From contig NZ_BAAAYN010000033.1 of assembly GCF_039536245.1 (NCBI RefSeq), forward strand, positions 1-64,000: 64,000 nucleotides of DNA, in the 5' to 3' direction. Shown piece by piece: positions 10,585 to 18,479 of this stretch (the first letter of the stretch is position 1; each line of letters begins with the position of its first letter). Source of the stretch: Cryptosporangium minutisporangium (GTDB lineage Bacteria > Actinomycetota > Actinomycetes > Mycobacteriales > Cryptosporangiaceae). Below the pieces are notes generated by a model. That model made no database searches. It was not told the origin of the DNA and worked only from the letters and a program-made list of their open reading frames with translations. The translations under genes and the position numbers were made by a program.

Positions 10585-11007
10585 TCAGCCGGTGCGGCGT
10601 ACGTCGGCGCGGAACTGTTCCTTGGGCTCGCCCTCGTCGCGGGTCCACCACCACGAGTACGTGAGCGACCCCGGCTGGGGCGTGGTGATCACGATTCGTG
10701 CGGTGAGGCCACCGTCGTACGCCGTGAACACGCCCGGCCGGCTCTCGGTGAACTGGACCACCCCGGGCAGCTCCGTGCAGCAGACGTGCAGTGCCTGCCG
10801 ACCGTCCTCGCTCGTGGTCAGGATCGAGTGCTCGACGTGGTGCAGACCGCGCCGGTCCGAAGTGGCCTCGTAGTCGATGACCACCCCGCGTGCCGAGACC
10901 ACCGGTGCCACCACCAAGCGGGCCAGGAAGGGCCCGGACTCGGCGCCGTCGCCGCGTCCCCGGTACAGGCCGGGTGCGGCGAGCAGGCTCGCCAACAGAG
11001 TGCTCAT
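10585..11007 (-). CDS. Small conserved-looking protein of unknown function
   Basis: 140 residues, no signal peptide or membrane helix. The sequence alternates polar and hydrophobic residues with many Val, Thr and aromatic positions (GVVIDYEATSDRRGLHHVEH, TARIVITTPQPGSLTYSWWW), which looks like an all-beta barrel such as a lipocalin or START-like small barrel. I do not recognise the family. The ATG at 11007 is supported by good third-position GC codon use across the frame. It is convergent with ppx and divergent from the dienelactone hydrolase homologue at 11176, with a 168-base shared upstream region. Confidence 0.6.
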   Translation of the reverse strand: MSTLLASLLAAPGLYRGRGDGAESGPFLARLVVAPVVSARGVVIDYEATSDRRGLHHVEHSILTTSEDGRQALHVCCTELPGVVQFTESRPGVFTAYDGGLTARIVITTPQPGSLTYSWWWTRDEGEPKEQFRADVRRTG

Positions 11008-11175
11008 GCGCGCACGTTATCCGGTCGCATCGAATCGGTGGTCACGGGAGTCCGACTCTCGGCGTCCCTTCCGCATCGATTCAGGAAACTTGATCGTGAA
11101 TGTGACCTAGCGCCGGATCAGTTCCCAGAGGTCCACTCGCGTGATTGGGTGATCGCCAATCGAAGGGAGTCTGCC

Positions 11176-11868
11176 GTGGGCGAGAACGTGACCTTTGCGG
11201 TCGAAGGTGCACCGTCGGTTGAGGGCGGTACGGCGGACGGCTATTTGGCGCGGCCGGTGGACGGCAGCGGGCCGGGCATTCTGGTGTTTCCGGCCTGGTG
11301 GGGTCTGAGCGGTCAGATCAAGTCGGTCGCCGACCGGCTCGCCAGCGAGGGTTTCGTCGCGCTCGCGCCCGACCTGTACCGGGGTGTGGTGGCCAGCGGG
11401 CCGGACGAAGCCCAGAAACTCGTCGCGGAGCTCCCGGCCGATCGTGTGTCCGGCGACCTGGTGGGCGCCGCCCGTTACCTGGCGACCGAGGCGGACGGAA
11501 AGGTGGGCGCGGTCGGGTTCGGACTCGGCGGGTCGCTCGCGCTCTGGGCAGCGAGCCTGACCGAGGACGTCGTGGCCGCCGGGGCGTTCTACCCACTCGT
11601 ACCGTGGCAGCCGACCCAGCCGAACTGGGGTGCGTTCGGTGGCACTGCGGCGGTGGTGCACGCCGCCGACGAGGACGCCGCCACGACCGGCCCGGAGCTG
11701 GACGTCGCCCGGAAGGCGGTCGAGGAGGCCGGCGGCGAGCTGACGATCTACGAGTACCCGGGCACCAAGCGCGGCTTCTACAACGACGATCGCCCCGACA
11801 GCTACAACCCCCGCGCCGCAGCCACGGCTTGGGCCCGCACCTTGGAGTTGTTCCGCTCGCGTCTCTGA
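11176..11868 (+). CDS. Dienelactone hydrolase-fold protein lacking nucleophile and catalytic His
   Basis: 230 residues, the normal length of this alpha/beta-hydrolase family, which normally opens lactones or esters with a Cys-His-Asp triad. Fold landmarks are present: [25 protein letters not shown], and the C-terminal [16 protein letters not shown] followed by a helix ending in ELFRSRL. The nucleophile elbow, normally G-x-C-x-G-G, reads VGFGLGG with Gly116 at the Cys position. The catalytic His, normally in the P-G-x-x-H-x-F-x-N segment, is Arg199 ([10 protein letters not shown]). The codons around both sites read cleanly, so this is not a frameshift. It is probably a non-catalytic binding protein or uses different chemistry. 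GAAGGGAG at 11162-11169 lies 6 bases before the GTG start. Confidence 0.85.
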   Translation: MGENVTFAVEGAPSVEGGTADGYLARPVDGSGPGILVFPAWWGLSGQIKSVADRLASEGFVALAPDLYRGVVASGPDEAQKLVAELPADRVSGDLVGAARYLATEADGKVGAVGFGLGGSLALWAASLTEDVVAAGAFYPLVPWQPTQPNWGAFGGTAAVVHAADEDAATTGPELDVARKAVEEAGGELTIYEYPGTKRGFYNDDRPDSYNPRAAATAWARTLELFRSRL

Positions 11869-11882
11869 CCGAGCGACGGCAA

Positions 11883-11942
11883 CGCATTGCGGAGAAGTCA
11901 ACGTGCACGGGCGTCTGCGCACGTTGACTTCTCGGCAATGCG
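11883..11942. repeat. Long inverted repeat, copy 1 of a dispersed palindrome family
   Basis: A 24-base left arm (11883-11906) and a 24-base right arm (11919-11942) pair with one mismatch around a 12-base loop. The core AGAAGTCAACGT with its complement ACGTTGACTTCT recurs at 50375-50412 after secA. It begins 14 bases after the stop of the gene at 11176-11868 and precedes the uracil-DNA glycosylase. It could terminate transcription, although no T-run follows, or be a mobile palindromic repeat of the REP/MITE kind. Confidence 0.75.
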
Positions 11943-11989
11943 TGGTGGCCCGCGATGCTCCGCGGCCGAGCGTCCACGAAGATGGCCTG

Positions 11990-12751
11990 ATGGGAAGCCC
12001 GGCGTACCTGCATGCGAACGCACCGGCGGCGACGGATGCCGTAGGCGTGAGGAATGTCGCGGCGAACGCGACTGACCTGGAGCAGGTGGACGCGGGCGTT
12101 GCGCACTGCCGGGCCTGCCCGCGGCTGGTCGCCTGGCGGGAGCAGGTCGCGGCCGAGAAGCGGGCGGCGTTCGCGGACCAGACCTACTGGGGACGCCCGG
12201 CGCCGGGCTTCGGTCCGCCGGACGCCCGCATCCTGGTGCTCGGTCTCGCGCCGGCCGCGCACGGGGCGAACCGCACCGGCCGGGTGTTCACCGGTGACCG
12301 TTCCGGCGACTGGCTGTACGCCGCACTCCACCGTGCCGGGCTGGCGAACCAGCCCACGAGCGTCTCGGTCGACGACGGACTGGAGCTGGACGACGTCCGG
12401 ATCGCGGCGGCGGTGCGCTGCGCGCCGCCGGCCAACAAGCCGACGCCGGCCGAACGGGACACCTGCGCGCCCTGGCTGACCCGCGAACTCCAACTGCTGG
12501 CACCCACACTCAAGGTGATCGTCGCCCTGGGCGCGTTCGCCTGGACGGCGTTCTGGCCGGTGGTCGGCGCGCTGGGCGGGGTGGCGCCCCGACCGCGGCC
12601 CCGGTTCGGCCACGGCGTCTCGGTGGCCGTCCCCGGCACCGACGTGACGATGCTCGGCTGCTACCACGTGAGCCAGCAGAACACCTTCACCGGAGTGCTC
12701 ACCGAGCCCATGCTCGATGGAATATTTGCCCAGGCCAAAGCCTTGTCATAG
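11990..12751 (+). CDS. Family 5 uracil-DNA glycosylase (UdgB type)
   Basis: 253 residues. It removes uracil and some other deaminated bases from DNA in base excision repair. The family signatures are present: four cysteines for a 4Fe-4S cluster (HCRACPRL near the N-terminus, then [22 protein letters not shown]), the active-site motif [19 protein letters not shown] with the A-x-x-x-x-N-R-T-G-R-x-F-T-G-D pattern of UdgB rather than the G-E-x-P-G of family 4, and the late motif [12 protein letters not shown] containing the conserved H-x-S-x-x-N. The start at ATG 11990 is the first Met after the inverted repeat; no strong ribosome binding site is visible. It stands alone, with the palindrome upstream and a 256-base gap before the NADH dehydrogenase. 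Confidence 0.93.
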   Translation: MGSPAYLHANAPAATDAVGVRNVAANATDLEQVDAGVAHCRACPRLVAWREQVAAEKRAAFADQTYWGRPAPGFGPPDARILVLGLAPAAHGANRTGRVFTGDRSGDWLYAALHRAGLANQPTSVSVDDGLELDDVRIAAAVRCAPPANKPTPAERDTCAPWLTRELQLLAPTLKVIVALGAFAWTAFWPVVGALGGVAPRPRPRFGHGVSVAVPGTDVTMLGCYHVSQQNTFTGVLTEPMLDGIFAQAKALS

Positions 12752-13007
12752 ACGTGAGAGGCCTAAGCGGTTTGGCTCGGTGAGCAGTGGTCAAAACTGT
12801 GAACGGGGCCGTCGTTCGGGGCCGCTGAGGTGTCGGGCGCCCCGTCGCGGGTAGCCGAAAATGTGTCGGCGGTCGCATGCGACGACCGCGCAACGAATCG
12901 TTCCAGAGAGCCTGGATACGCTTTCGGAAGTCGGGACCAACGCAGGTCCTCCAGCAAGCCTGACGGCGCCGCACCGGTGCCGCCGCAAGCGCGGAAGGTA
13001 GAGAGGC

Positions 13008-14564
13008 ATGAGCGCGGATCGACCGCACATCCTCGTCGTCGGTGGTGGGTACGTCGGGATGTACACGGCGTTGGAGCTGCAGCGTAAGGCGAAGAAGGCG
13101 CGGATCACCGTCGTCGACCCGCAGCCGCACATGACCTACCAGCCGTTCCTCCCGGAGGCCGCCGCCGGCAACCTGGAGCCCCGTCACGTGGTGGCGCCGC
13201 TGCGCAAGACGCTTCGGCACGCCCACATCATCACCGGCTACGTCGAGAGCGTGGACCACGCCCGGCGCACCGCGAGCATCGTCCCGGTGATGGGTAACGC
13301 CTACGAGCTCACCTACGACCAAATCGTGCTCGCGCCGGGGTCGGTGTCCCGGACGCTGCCCATCCCGGGCCTCAAAGAGAACGCGGTCGGCTTCAAGACC
13401 ATCGGTGAGGCCATCTACCTGCGTAACCAGGTGCTCGGCGAGCTGGACGCCGCCGACAGCACCGATGACGCGGAGCTCCGCCGGGCGGCGACCACGTTCG
13501 TGTTCGTCGGCGGCGGTTACGCGGGCATCGAGGCGCTGGCCGAGCTCGAGGACATGGTCCGCGACGCGGTGAAGTACTACGAGACGCTGAGCCAGTCCGA
13601 CATCCGGTTCGTACTGGTCGAGGCGAGCCAGCGGATCCTGCCCGAGGTCGGCCCGGAGATGGGCGCCTACACCGTGCAGCGTCTGCTCGACCGCGGCATC
13701 GACATCCGGCTGAACACCCGGCTGGAGTCGTGCGTCGACGGTCACGTCAAGCTTTCCGACGGCGACGAGTTCGAAGCTCGGACCGTGGTCTGGACGGCCG
13801 GCGTCAAGGCGCACCCGATGCTGGCCAACACCGACCTCCCGCTGGACGAGCGTGGCCGGATCACCTGCCTGCCGACGCTGCAGGTCGTGGACCCGGACGG
13901 CAACGTGGTCGAGGGTGCGTGGAGCGCCGGTGACTGCGCGGCGGTGCCGGACCTGACCTCGGACACCCCGGGGGCGACCTGCTCGCCGAGCGCGCAGCAC
14001 GCCGTCCGGCAGGCGAAGCGGCTGGGCCGGAACATCGGCATCCTGCTCAACGGCGGTCAGCCGGTGGACTACTCGCACAAGCACGTCGGGTCGGTCGCCA
14101 GCCTCGGCCTGTACAAGGGCGTCTCGCAGACCTATGGCGTCAAGACCAAGGGCTTCATCGCCTGGTTCATGCACCGCTCGTACCACCTGAGCCGGGTGCC
14201 TACCTTCAACCGCAAGGTCCGGGTGCTCGCCGACTGGACGCTGGCGCTGTTCCTCCGGCGTGAGGTCGTGGCGCTGGGTCAGCTGCACGACCCGCGGGCC
14301 AGCTTCGAGCTGTTCGCGACGCCGACGCCGGCCGGAGGCAAGCCCACGGCTACCCCGGCGGCGCCCGCCGGTGGCAAGTCCGGCGACGCCGAGCCGGCCA
14401 AGGCTGCTCCGGAGGCCAAGCCCACCGCGGAGGCCAAGGCCACCGCCGAGGCCAAGCCCGCCGCGGAGACCAAGCCCGCTGCCGAGGCCAAGTCGGCAAC
14501 GGGGGCCAAGCCCGCGGACGCGGACAAGGCCGCGGCGGCCGCGGCGGCTCGTTCCGCCGGATAA
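13008..14564 (+). CDS. ndh: Type II NADH dehydrogenase with Ala/Lys/Glu-rich tail
   Basis: 518 residues. FAD-dependent NDH-2 oxidises NADH and passes electrons to quinone without pumping protons. Seen here: FAD-binding GGGYVGMYTALEL at about 12-24, QPFLPEAAAGNLEP, the NADH-binding VFVGGGYAGIEALAEL near 165-180, WTAGVKAHPM, and WSAGDCAAVPD. A membrane-associating C-terminal region with WFMHRSYHLSRVPTFNRK follows. After about residue 445 the protein adds a low-complexity tail of some 70 residues built from A-E-A-K-P/T-A units, like histone H1 or mycobacterial HupB tails; this is unusual for NDH-2. It has its own upstream region (12752-13007) and is followed by a strong terminator at 14582. Confidence 0.93.
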   Translation: MSADRPHILVVGGGYVGMYTALELQRKAKKARITVVDPQPHMTYQPFLPEAAAGNLEPRHVVAPLRKTLRHAHIITGYVESVDHARRTASIVPVMGNAYELTYDQIVLAPGSVSRTLPIPGLKENAVGFKTIGEAIYLRNQVLGELDAADSTDDAELRRAATTFVFVGGGYAGIEALAELEDMVRDAVKYYETLSQSDIRFVLVEASQRILPEVGPEMGAYTVQRLLDRGIDIRLNTRLESCVDGHVKLSDGDEFEARTVVWTAGVKAHPMLANTDLPLDERGRITCLPTLQVVDPDGNVVEGAWSAGDCAAVPDLTSDTPGATCSPSAQHAVRQAKRLGRNIGILLNGGQPVDYSHKHVGSVASLGLYKGVSQTYGVKTKGFIAWFMHRSYHLSRVPTFNRKVRVLADWTLALFLRREVVALGQLHDPRASFELFATPTPAGGKPTATPAAPAGGKSGDAEPAKAAPEAKPTAEAKATAEAKPAAETKPAAEAKSATGAKPADADKAAAAAAARSAG

Positions 14565-14581
14565 GCACCAATGGTTGCAGT

Positions 14582-14610
14582 ACGTCGCCCGGCAGGTTGC
14601 CGGGCGACGT
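14582..14610 (+). terminator. Intrinsic-type terminator after the NADH dehydrogenase
   Basis: A perfect 13-base stem (14582-14594 with 14598-14610) closes a 3-base loop, 17 bases after the stop of the NADH dehydrogenase gene. The T-run is short, as is usual at this G+C content. Confidence 0.75.
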
Positions 14611-14701
14611 TCCATGTACAGATTCGGCCCGGCTGACCGATCCCACTTCTGCCAAAGCCGCTACGTCGTCGGGGTTCTGCCCCGTACGGTAAGTGCGCCT
14701 G

Positions 14702-14784
14702 GCCCGGGTGGTGTAAAGGCAGCCACGGCCGTCTTAAAAACGGCTGCCCGAAAGGGCGTGCGGGTTCGAGTCCCGCCCCGGGCA
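14702..14784 (+). tRNA. tRNA-Leu (anticodon TAA)
   Basis: An 83-base class II tRNA. The acceptor arm GCCCGGG (14702-14708) pairs with CCCGGGC (14777-14783), with discriminator A at 14784. The anticodon stem GCCGT/ACGGC encloses the loop CTTAAAA, giving TAA. A long variable arm (TGCCCGAAAGGGCG) follows, typical of leucine and serine tRNAs, and the T arm is CGGGTTCGAGTCCCG. No CCA is encoded. It reads UUA, the rarest leucine codon in high-GC actinomycetes, which in Streptomyces makes this tRNA (bldA) a developmental regulator. Confidence 0.93.
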
Positions 14785-14793
14785 CGACAGCGG

Positions 14794-14813
14794 GGGCCAC
14801 GTTCGCGTGGCCC
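14794..14813 (+). terminator. UUCG-tetraloop terminator after tRNA-Leu
   Basis: GGGCCACG (14794-14801), loop TTCG, then CGTGGCCC (14806-14813) followed by TTT. A perfect 8-base stem with a stable UUCG loop begins 9 bases after the tRNA. Confidence 0.75.
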
Positions 14814-14816
14814 TTT

Positions 14817-15118
14817 CGCGGTGCGGCAGGTGGTCACCTGCAGTGAGTTTTCCTGTACGTATTGTACCCGAATGGGTGGCTCTGCGTCGGACGCCGGGCG
14901 CGGCGTCAACTAGTGGCATGGCGCAACCTGTTGCCTACGTTCGCACTGTGGCCCGCGGGAATCGGCTGTGATTCCCCCGTGAAACCTGGCAGAGAGCTGA
15001 GAAGCGGGGTTACATCCGCTACGGGCATGCTCAGCTCGGTGTGTCACCACGCTACGATTGAGTCCCGACCAGCAGGTCGGAAGGCCGATGACGTTGGCCG
15101 CCAGGCCGAGGAGGCGTC
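14817..15118. other. Intergenic region upstream of the Bax inhibitor-1 gene
   Basis: About 300 bases without a supported gene. The first part (14840-14880) is relatively AT-rich and may hold a promoter. Near 15058-15080 a small hairpin (CCGAC-cag-caGGTCGG) lies in the probable leader. GAGGAGG at about 15108-15114 is the ribosome binding site of the next gene. No riboswitch class is recognised. Confidence 0.4.
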
Positions 15119-15940
15119 GTGAAGAGCAGCAACCCCGTGCTGAGCAGGCTGGCTGACCGGTCAGCGCAGCACGCGACCTTCCAACGAGTACCGGCTGAGC
15201 AGCAGTACGGCGGCTACGGGGCCCCCTCTGGCTACGCTCAGTCACCGCAGCAGGGGGCGCCCTACGCGCCGCCGATCACCCAGCGGATGACCGTCGACGA
15301 TGTCGTCGTCCGCACGGTGGCGATGCTCGCCGTCGTTGGTGTGTTCGGTGCGATCGGGTGGTTCGTCCTCCCGGACAGCATCTCCATGGGCGTCGCGATC
15401 GCCGCGGCGATGGTCGGGCTCGTGCTGGGCCTGATCATCTCGTTCGCGGGTGTCACGAACCCGGCGCTCATCCTGACCTACGCCGCTGCCGAGGGTGTGT
15501 TCCTCGGAGTGATCAGCCAGGCGTTCGAGTCGTACTACCCCGGCATCGTGATCCAGGCCGTGATCGGCACGTTCGCGGTGTTCTTCGGGATGGCCGCGCT
15601 CTACAAGTTCAAGGTCATCCGGGTCACCCCGATGTTCGCGAAGTGGGTCATCGGCGCGCTGATCGGCGTCGTCGTGCTCATGCTCGCGAACTTCGTGCTC
15701 AGCCTCTTCGTCGACGGTGGCCTCGGCCTCCGTGACGGCGGTCCGGTCGCGATCATCTTCAGCCTCGTCTGCATCGGCGTCGCCGCGCTCACGTTCGCGC
15801 TCGACTTCAAGCAGATCGAAGAGCTGTCGAACGCCGGTGCCGACCGGAAGTACGCGTGGCTGTCGGCCTTCGGCATCGTCGTCGGACTGATCTGGCTGTA
15901 CCTGGAGATCCTCCGCCTGCTCTCCTACTTCCGGGATTGA
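15119..15940 (+). CDS. Bax inhibitor-1/YccA family membrane protein
   Basis: 273 residues. A Tyr/Gly/Pro/Gln-rich cytoplasmic N-terminus (about 1-55) is followed by seven hydrophobic segments between about 62 and 268. Family signatures are ITYAAAEGVFLGVISQAFE (here LTYAAAEGVFLG) and the charged pore-region motif LDFKQIEELSNAGADRKYAWL, with the acidic residues that in BsYetJ gate a pH-dependent calcium leak. The protein most likely lies in the plasma membrane; ion leak is known for the family, the role here is inferred. The GTG start follows GAGGAGG with a short spacer. The stop overlaps the TTG of the next small gene. Confidence 0.9.
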   Translation: MKSSNPVLSRLADRSAQHATFQRVPAEQQYGGYGAPSGYAQSPQQGAPYAPPITQRMTVDDVVVRTVAMLAVVGVFGAIGWFVLPDSISMGVAIAAAMVGLVLGLIISFAGVTNPALILTYAAAEGVFLGVISQAFESYYPGIVIQAVIGTFAVFFGMAALYKFKVIRVTPMFAKWVIGALIGVVVLMLANFVLSLFVDGGLGLRDGGPVAIIFSLVCIGVAALTFALDFKQIEELSNAGADRKYAWLSAFGIVVGLIWLYLEILRLLSYFRD

Positions 15941-16329
15941 TTCCGCCCCCGGAAGACCGGTTCCGCCGCTCGGTGGAACGGTTGACCACACTGCTGTCGT
16001 ACTGGACGCCGCCGCGGTTCTCCGCGGCGGCGTCGCCGTTGCTGGGCGACGCCGTGACGGCGCTGCGCTCCAGCTCGGCAGCGTCTGTGGACGGGGAAGT
16101 ACCGGGTTGCTCGGTCGCCGACCAGCTCCACGTCGTCGCCCAGGTCTTGGCTGACCTCGCGGCGGACGCCGAGGGCAGGCGTCGTCGGCCGCTGCCCCGT
16201 CCGGGCGAGCCGTCCGTGCTCGCGGACCAGTTCGCGGTTCTCGGCAACGACCTGCTGACGGCCGACGTCGATCCCGCGTTGCTCGATCGTCTGGCTGACC
16301 AGCTCGACACCCTGCGGGCAGCCCTGTGA
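15937..16329 (+). CDS. Small hypothetical protein between BI-1 and beta-helix genes
   Basis: 130 residues if translation starts at TTG 15937, which overlaps the BI-1 stop (TTGA). Later in-frame GTG codons are possible starts. The sequence is helical and soluble-looking: RFRRSVERLTTLLSYWTPP, then a Leu/Ala-rich second half (VADQLHVVAQVLADLAADAE, then LADQFAVLGNDLLTADVDPALLDRLADQLDTLRAAL). No family is recognised. Its stop overlaps the start of the beta-helix protein by 4 bases, so it is a genuine middle member of a three-gene run. It could be an adaptor or regulator, but nothing in the sequence shows this. Confidence 0.65.
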   Translation: MIPPPEDRFRRSVERLTTLLSYWTPPRFSAAASPLLGDAVTALRSSSAASVDGEVPGCSVADQLHVVAQVLADLAADAEGRRRRPLPRPGEPSVLADQFAVLGNDLLTADVDPALLDRLADQLDTLRAAL

Positions 16330-18182
16330 CGGTTCGCGACCGGGCGGGCGGCGACCTGCCGGCCACCTCCGCGGCCACCCGCGGGTTACGGGTCGCGGTC
16401 GCGGTCGCGCTCGTGCTGACGGTCGCGGCAGGTCTCTTCGTCGCTCCGGTCAGCGCGAGCGCCGCGCCAGGGCGGGCGTTCTACCTCAGCCCGCTCGGCA
16501 ACGACGCCGCCGACGGCCGGACCGAGGCGACCGCCTGGAAGTCGCTGGCCCGGGCGAACCAGGAGCGCTTCCTCCCAGGCGATCAGCTGTTGCTGCAGGG
16601 CGGAGCCCAGTTCGACGGCCAGCTACAGCTCCTCCAGGACGACGCAGGCACCAAGGACGCTCCGGTCACGATCGCCACCTACGGCACCGGGCGAGCGACG
16701 ATCAAGGCCGTCAACTCGGAGGCGATCAAGGTCTATAACGCGGGCGGCATCACGATCCGCGGCCTGACCATCGTCGGCGACACGTTCACCTACGACGCCT
16801 GGAGCGGCGTCCTGTTCTACGCGGACGACAAGGTGCCCACCCGCCCGGCGTCGGTGACGATCTCCGACCTCGACGTCAGCGGCTTCCAGATCGGCATCGC
16901 GATGGCCGGTGCCGCGCCCGGGCGCGGCTTCCGGGACGTCACGATCAGCGACTCGACCACGCACGGCAACCGCGACGACGGCGTCCTCTTCTACGGCACC
17001 GCGTTTGACCCGAACAACCCGACCTACGCCCACGCCGACGTCACGGTCCGGGGCGTCACCGCGTACGACAACGCGGGTAACCCGAAGAACACCGCGTCGC
17101 ACAGCGGTAGCGGGATCGTCCTCGGCTCGGTGCGGAACGGGGCGATCGAGCAGTCGTCGGCGTACGACAACGGTGCGGAGTGCGCGTCGACCCGGGAGGG
17201 CCCGGCCGGCATCCGGACCTACGACTCGACCGGCGTCACGATCCAACGCAGCGTCTCGTACCGCAACCGCACCGGCACCACGGCCGGCGGCGGTGGCTTC
17301 GACCTGGGTGAGAACGTGTCGAACTCGTTCCTGCAGTACAACCTGTCGTACGCGAACGACGGGCCGGGGCTGCTGGTGTTCACCGCCCAGGACAACGGCG
17401 CGCAGCGCGGCAACACCGTGCGGTTCAACGTCAGCGTCGACGATGCCCGGGGCAACGGGGGGTACGGCGGTCTCACGGTCGCCGGCCGGGTAGCGGACAC
17501 GGCGCTCCACCACAACACGATCGTCACCAGGGCCAGCGGCACGCACCAGCCGGCCGCGGCCGAGCTCGGGGACGGGCTGACCGGGGTCACGCTCCGGAAC
17601 AACATCCTGCTCTCCCAGCGCGCCGGAGCGGCGATCAGCGCGCCGGCCCTCACCTCCGACCAAGTGGTGCTGCGGGGCAACGCGTACTGGCGCGAGGGCG
17701 GCGGCTCGGCGTTCGAGTGGGGCGACGGGCGGTACGGCTCGCTAGCGGGCTGGCGGAGGGTCACCGGCCAGGAGCGGGCCGGCGGGAAGGACACCGGCCT
17801 CGACGTCGATCCGCGGTTGCAGGACGCGTCCGCCTCGCCGTCCGTCACCGATCCCGGCCAGATCACCCGCGTGACGCAGTTCGCGCTGGCGGCGGATTCG
17901 CCGGCCGGGGGAGCGGGCGTCGACGTGGACACCGGCGCCGACGCCGTCGACTACTTCGGGGCCGGGCTGGACGAGCGTCCGGTGAGCATCGGCGCCGCGC
18001 AGCCGGCGAAGGTCGCCGCCCAGCCGAGTACCGAACCCAGCGGCCACCGCTGGCTCTGGGGGGTGGCGCTCGCGCTGCTGGCGTTGGTCGGTGGTGGTGG
18101 GGTCGCTGCTCTGCTCCGGCGCCGTAGGCCCCCCGATCGGCGTCCCCAGGAGACCCTCAAGGTCCCGTCTTCACGCCTTTGA
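16326..18182 (+). CDS. Secreted right-handed beta-helix protein with C-terminal membrane anchor
   Basis: 618 residues. A signal peptide or signal anchor at about 22-47 ends in VSASAAPG. The mature part starts with FYLSPLGNDAADGRTEATAWKSL, the pattern of DUF1565/pectate-lyase-like beta-helix proteins, followed by repeated beta-helix coils to about residue 480 (for example GITIRGLTIVGD, VTIRG-type and HHNTIVTRA, LRNNILLSQ). A hydrophobic helix near 585-603 followed by an Arg-rich end (LRRRRPPDRRP) anchors the C-terminus; no LPXTG sortase site is seen. Such proteins bind or cleave polysaccharide. No lyase catalytic residues can be assigned. It ends the run that begins with BI-1, and a strong hairpin follows. 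Confidence 0.85.
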   Translation: MTVRDRAGGDLPATSAATRGLRVAVAVALVLTVAAGLFVAPVSASAAPGRAFYLSPLGNDAADGRTEATAWKSLARANQERFLPGDQLLLQGGAQFDGQLQLLQDDAGTKDAPVTIATYGTGRATIKAVNSEAIKVYNAGGITIRGLTIVGDTFTYDAWSGVLFYADDKVPTRPASVTISDLDVSGFQIGIAMAGAAPGRGFRDVTISDSTTHGNRDDGVLFYGTAFDPNNPTYAHADVTVRGVTAYDNAGNPKNTASHSGSGIVLGSVRNGAIEQSSAYDNGAECASTREGPAGIRTYDSTGVTIQRSVSYRNRTGTTAGGGGFDLGENVSNSFLQYNLSYANDGPGLLVFTAQDNGAQRGNTVRFNVSVDDARGNGGYGGLTVAGRVADTALHHNTIVTRASGTHQPAAAELGDGLTGVTLRNNILLSQRAGAAISAPALTSDQVVLRGNAYWREGGGSAFEWGDGRYGSLAGWRRVTGQERAGGKDTGLDVDPRLQDASASPSVTDPGQITRVTQFALAADSPAGGAGVDVDTGADAVDYFGAGLDERPVSIGAAQPAKVAAQPSTEPSGHRWLWGVALALLALVGGGGVAALLRRRRPPDRRPQETLKVPSSRL

Positions 18183-18183
18183 C

Positions 18184-18478
18184 CATCCCCGCCGGCCTCG
18201 GCCGAGGCGGGGTGTCGGCGTCGGCGCGACACCGGTCCGGAGCAGCCCGACCAGGCGTCGGGCGTGGTCGGCGCGCGTACCGGTGAGCGCAGCCCCGCTC
18301 GCCAGCGCGACAGGTCGACGACGCTGAGGTCGGGTCGCACCTCACCGGCGGCCTGAGCCCGCGCCAGGAGCTGCTTCGCGGTGGTGTGGAGCGAACGCTG
18401 CCTCGTCGGAGTAGACGGCCACCAGCAGGTCGCCGCGGGTGGGGAAGTGGCGGTACAGCGTCGCGTTGCCCACGCCGG
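18184..18478 (-). pseudogene. Remnant of a TetR-family regulator
   Basis: On the minus strand the end of a TetR helix-turn-helix is plain: GVGNATLYRHFPTRGDLLVA followed by VYSDEA, at about 18478-18400. The frame then breaks; a second frame gives LLARAQAAGEVRPDLSVVDL, normally found in the C-terminal half, and a third gives ADHARRLVGLLRTG near the end. About 80 residues between the first two blocks are missing and the first half of the DNA-binding domain is absent. At about 18478 the sequence passes directly into the SnoaL-type remnant encoded on the other strand, so the N-terminus was lost in the same deletion. Confidence 0.75.
18187..18212 (+). terminator. Terminator hairpin after the beta-helix gene
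   Basis: CCCCGCC (18187-18193) pairs with GGCGGGG (18206-18212), with additional inner pairing CCTC/GAGG, 4 bases after the stop codon. It may also serve the remnant tetR gene arriving from the other strand. Confidence 0.6.
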
Positions 18479-18479
18479 G

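Noticed and set aside
14862-15122. Plus-strand open frame before the BI-1 gene
   Set aside because: No homology, composition of non-coding DNA, and it runs into the BI-1 start in another frame.
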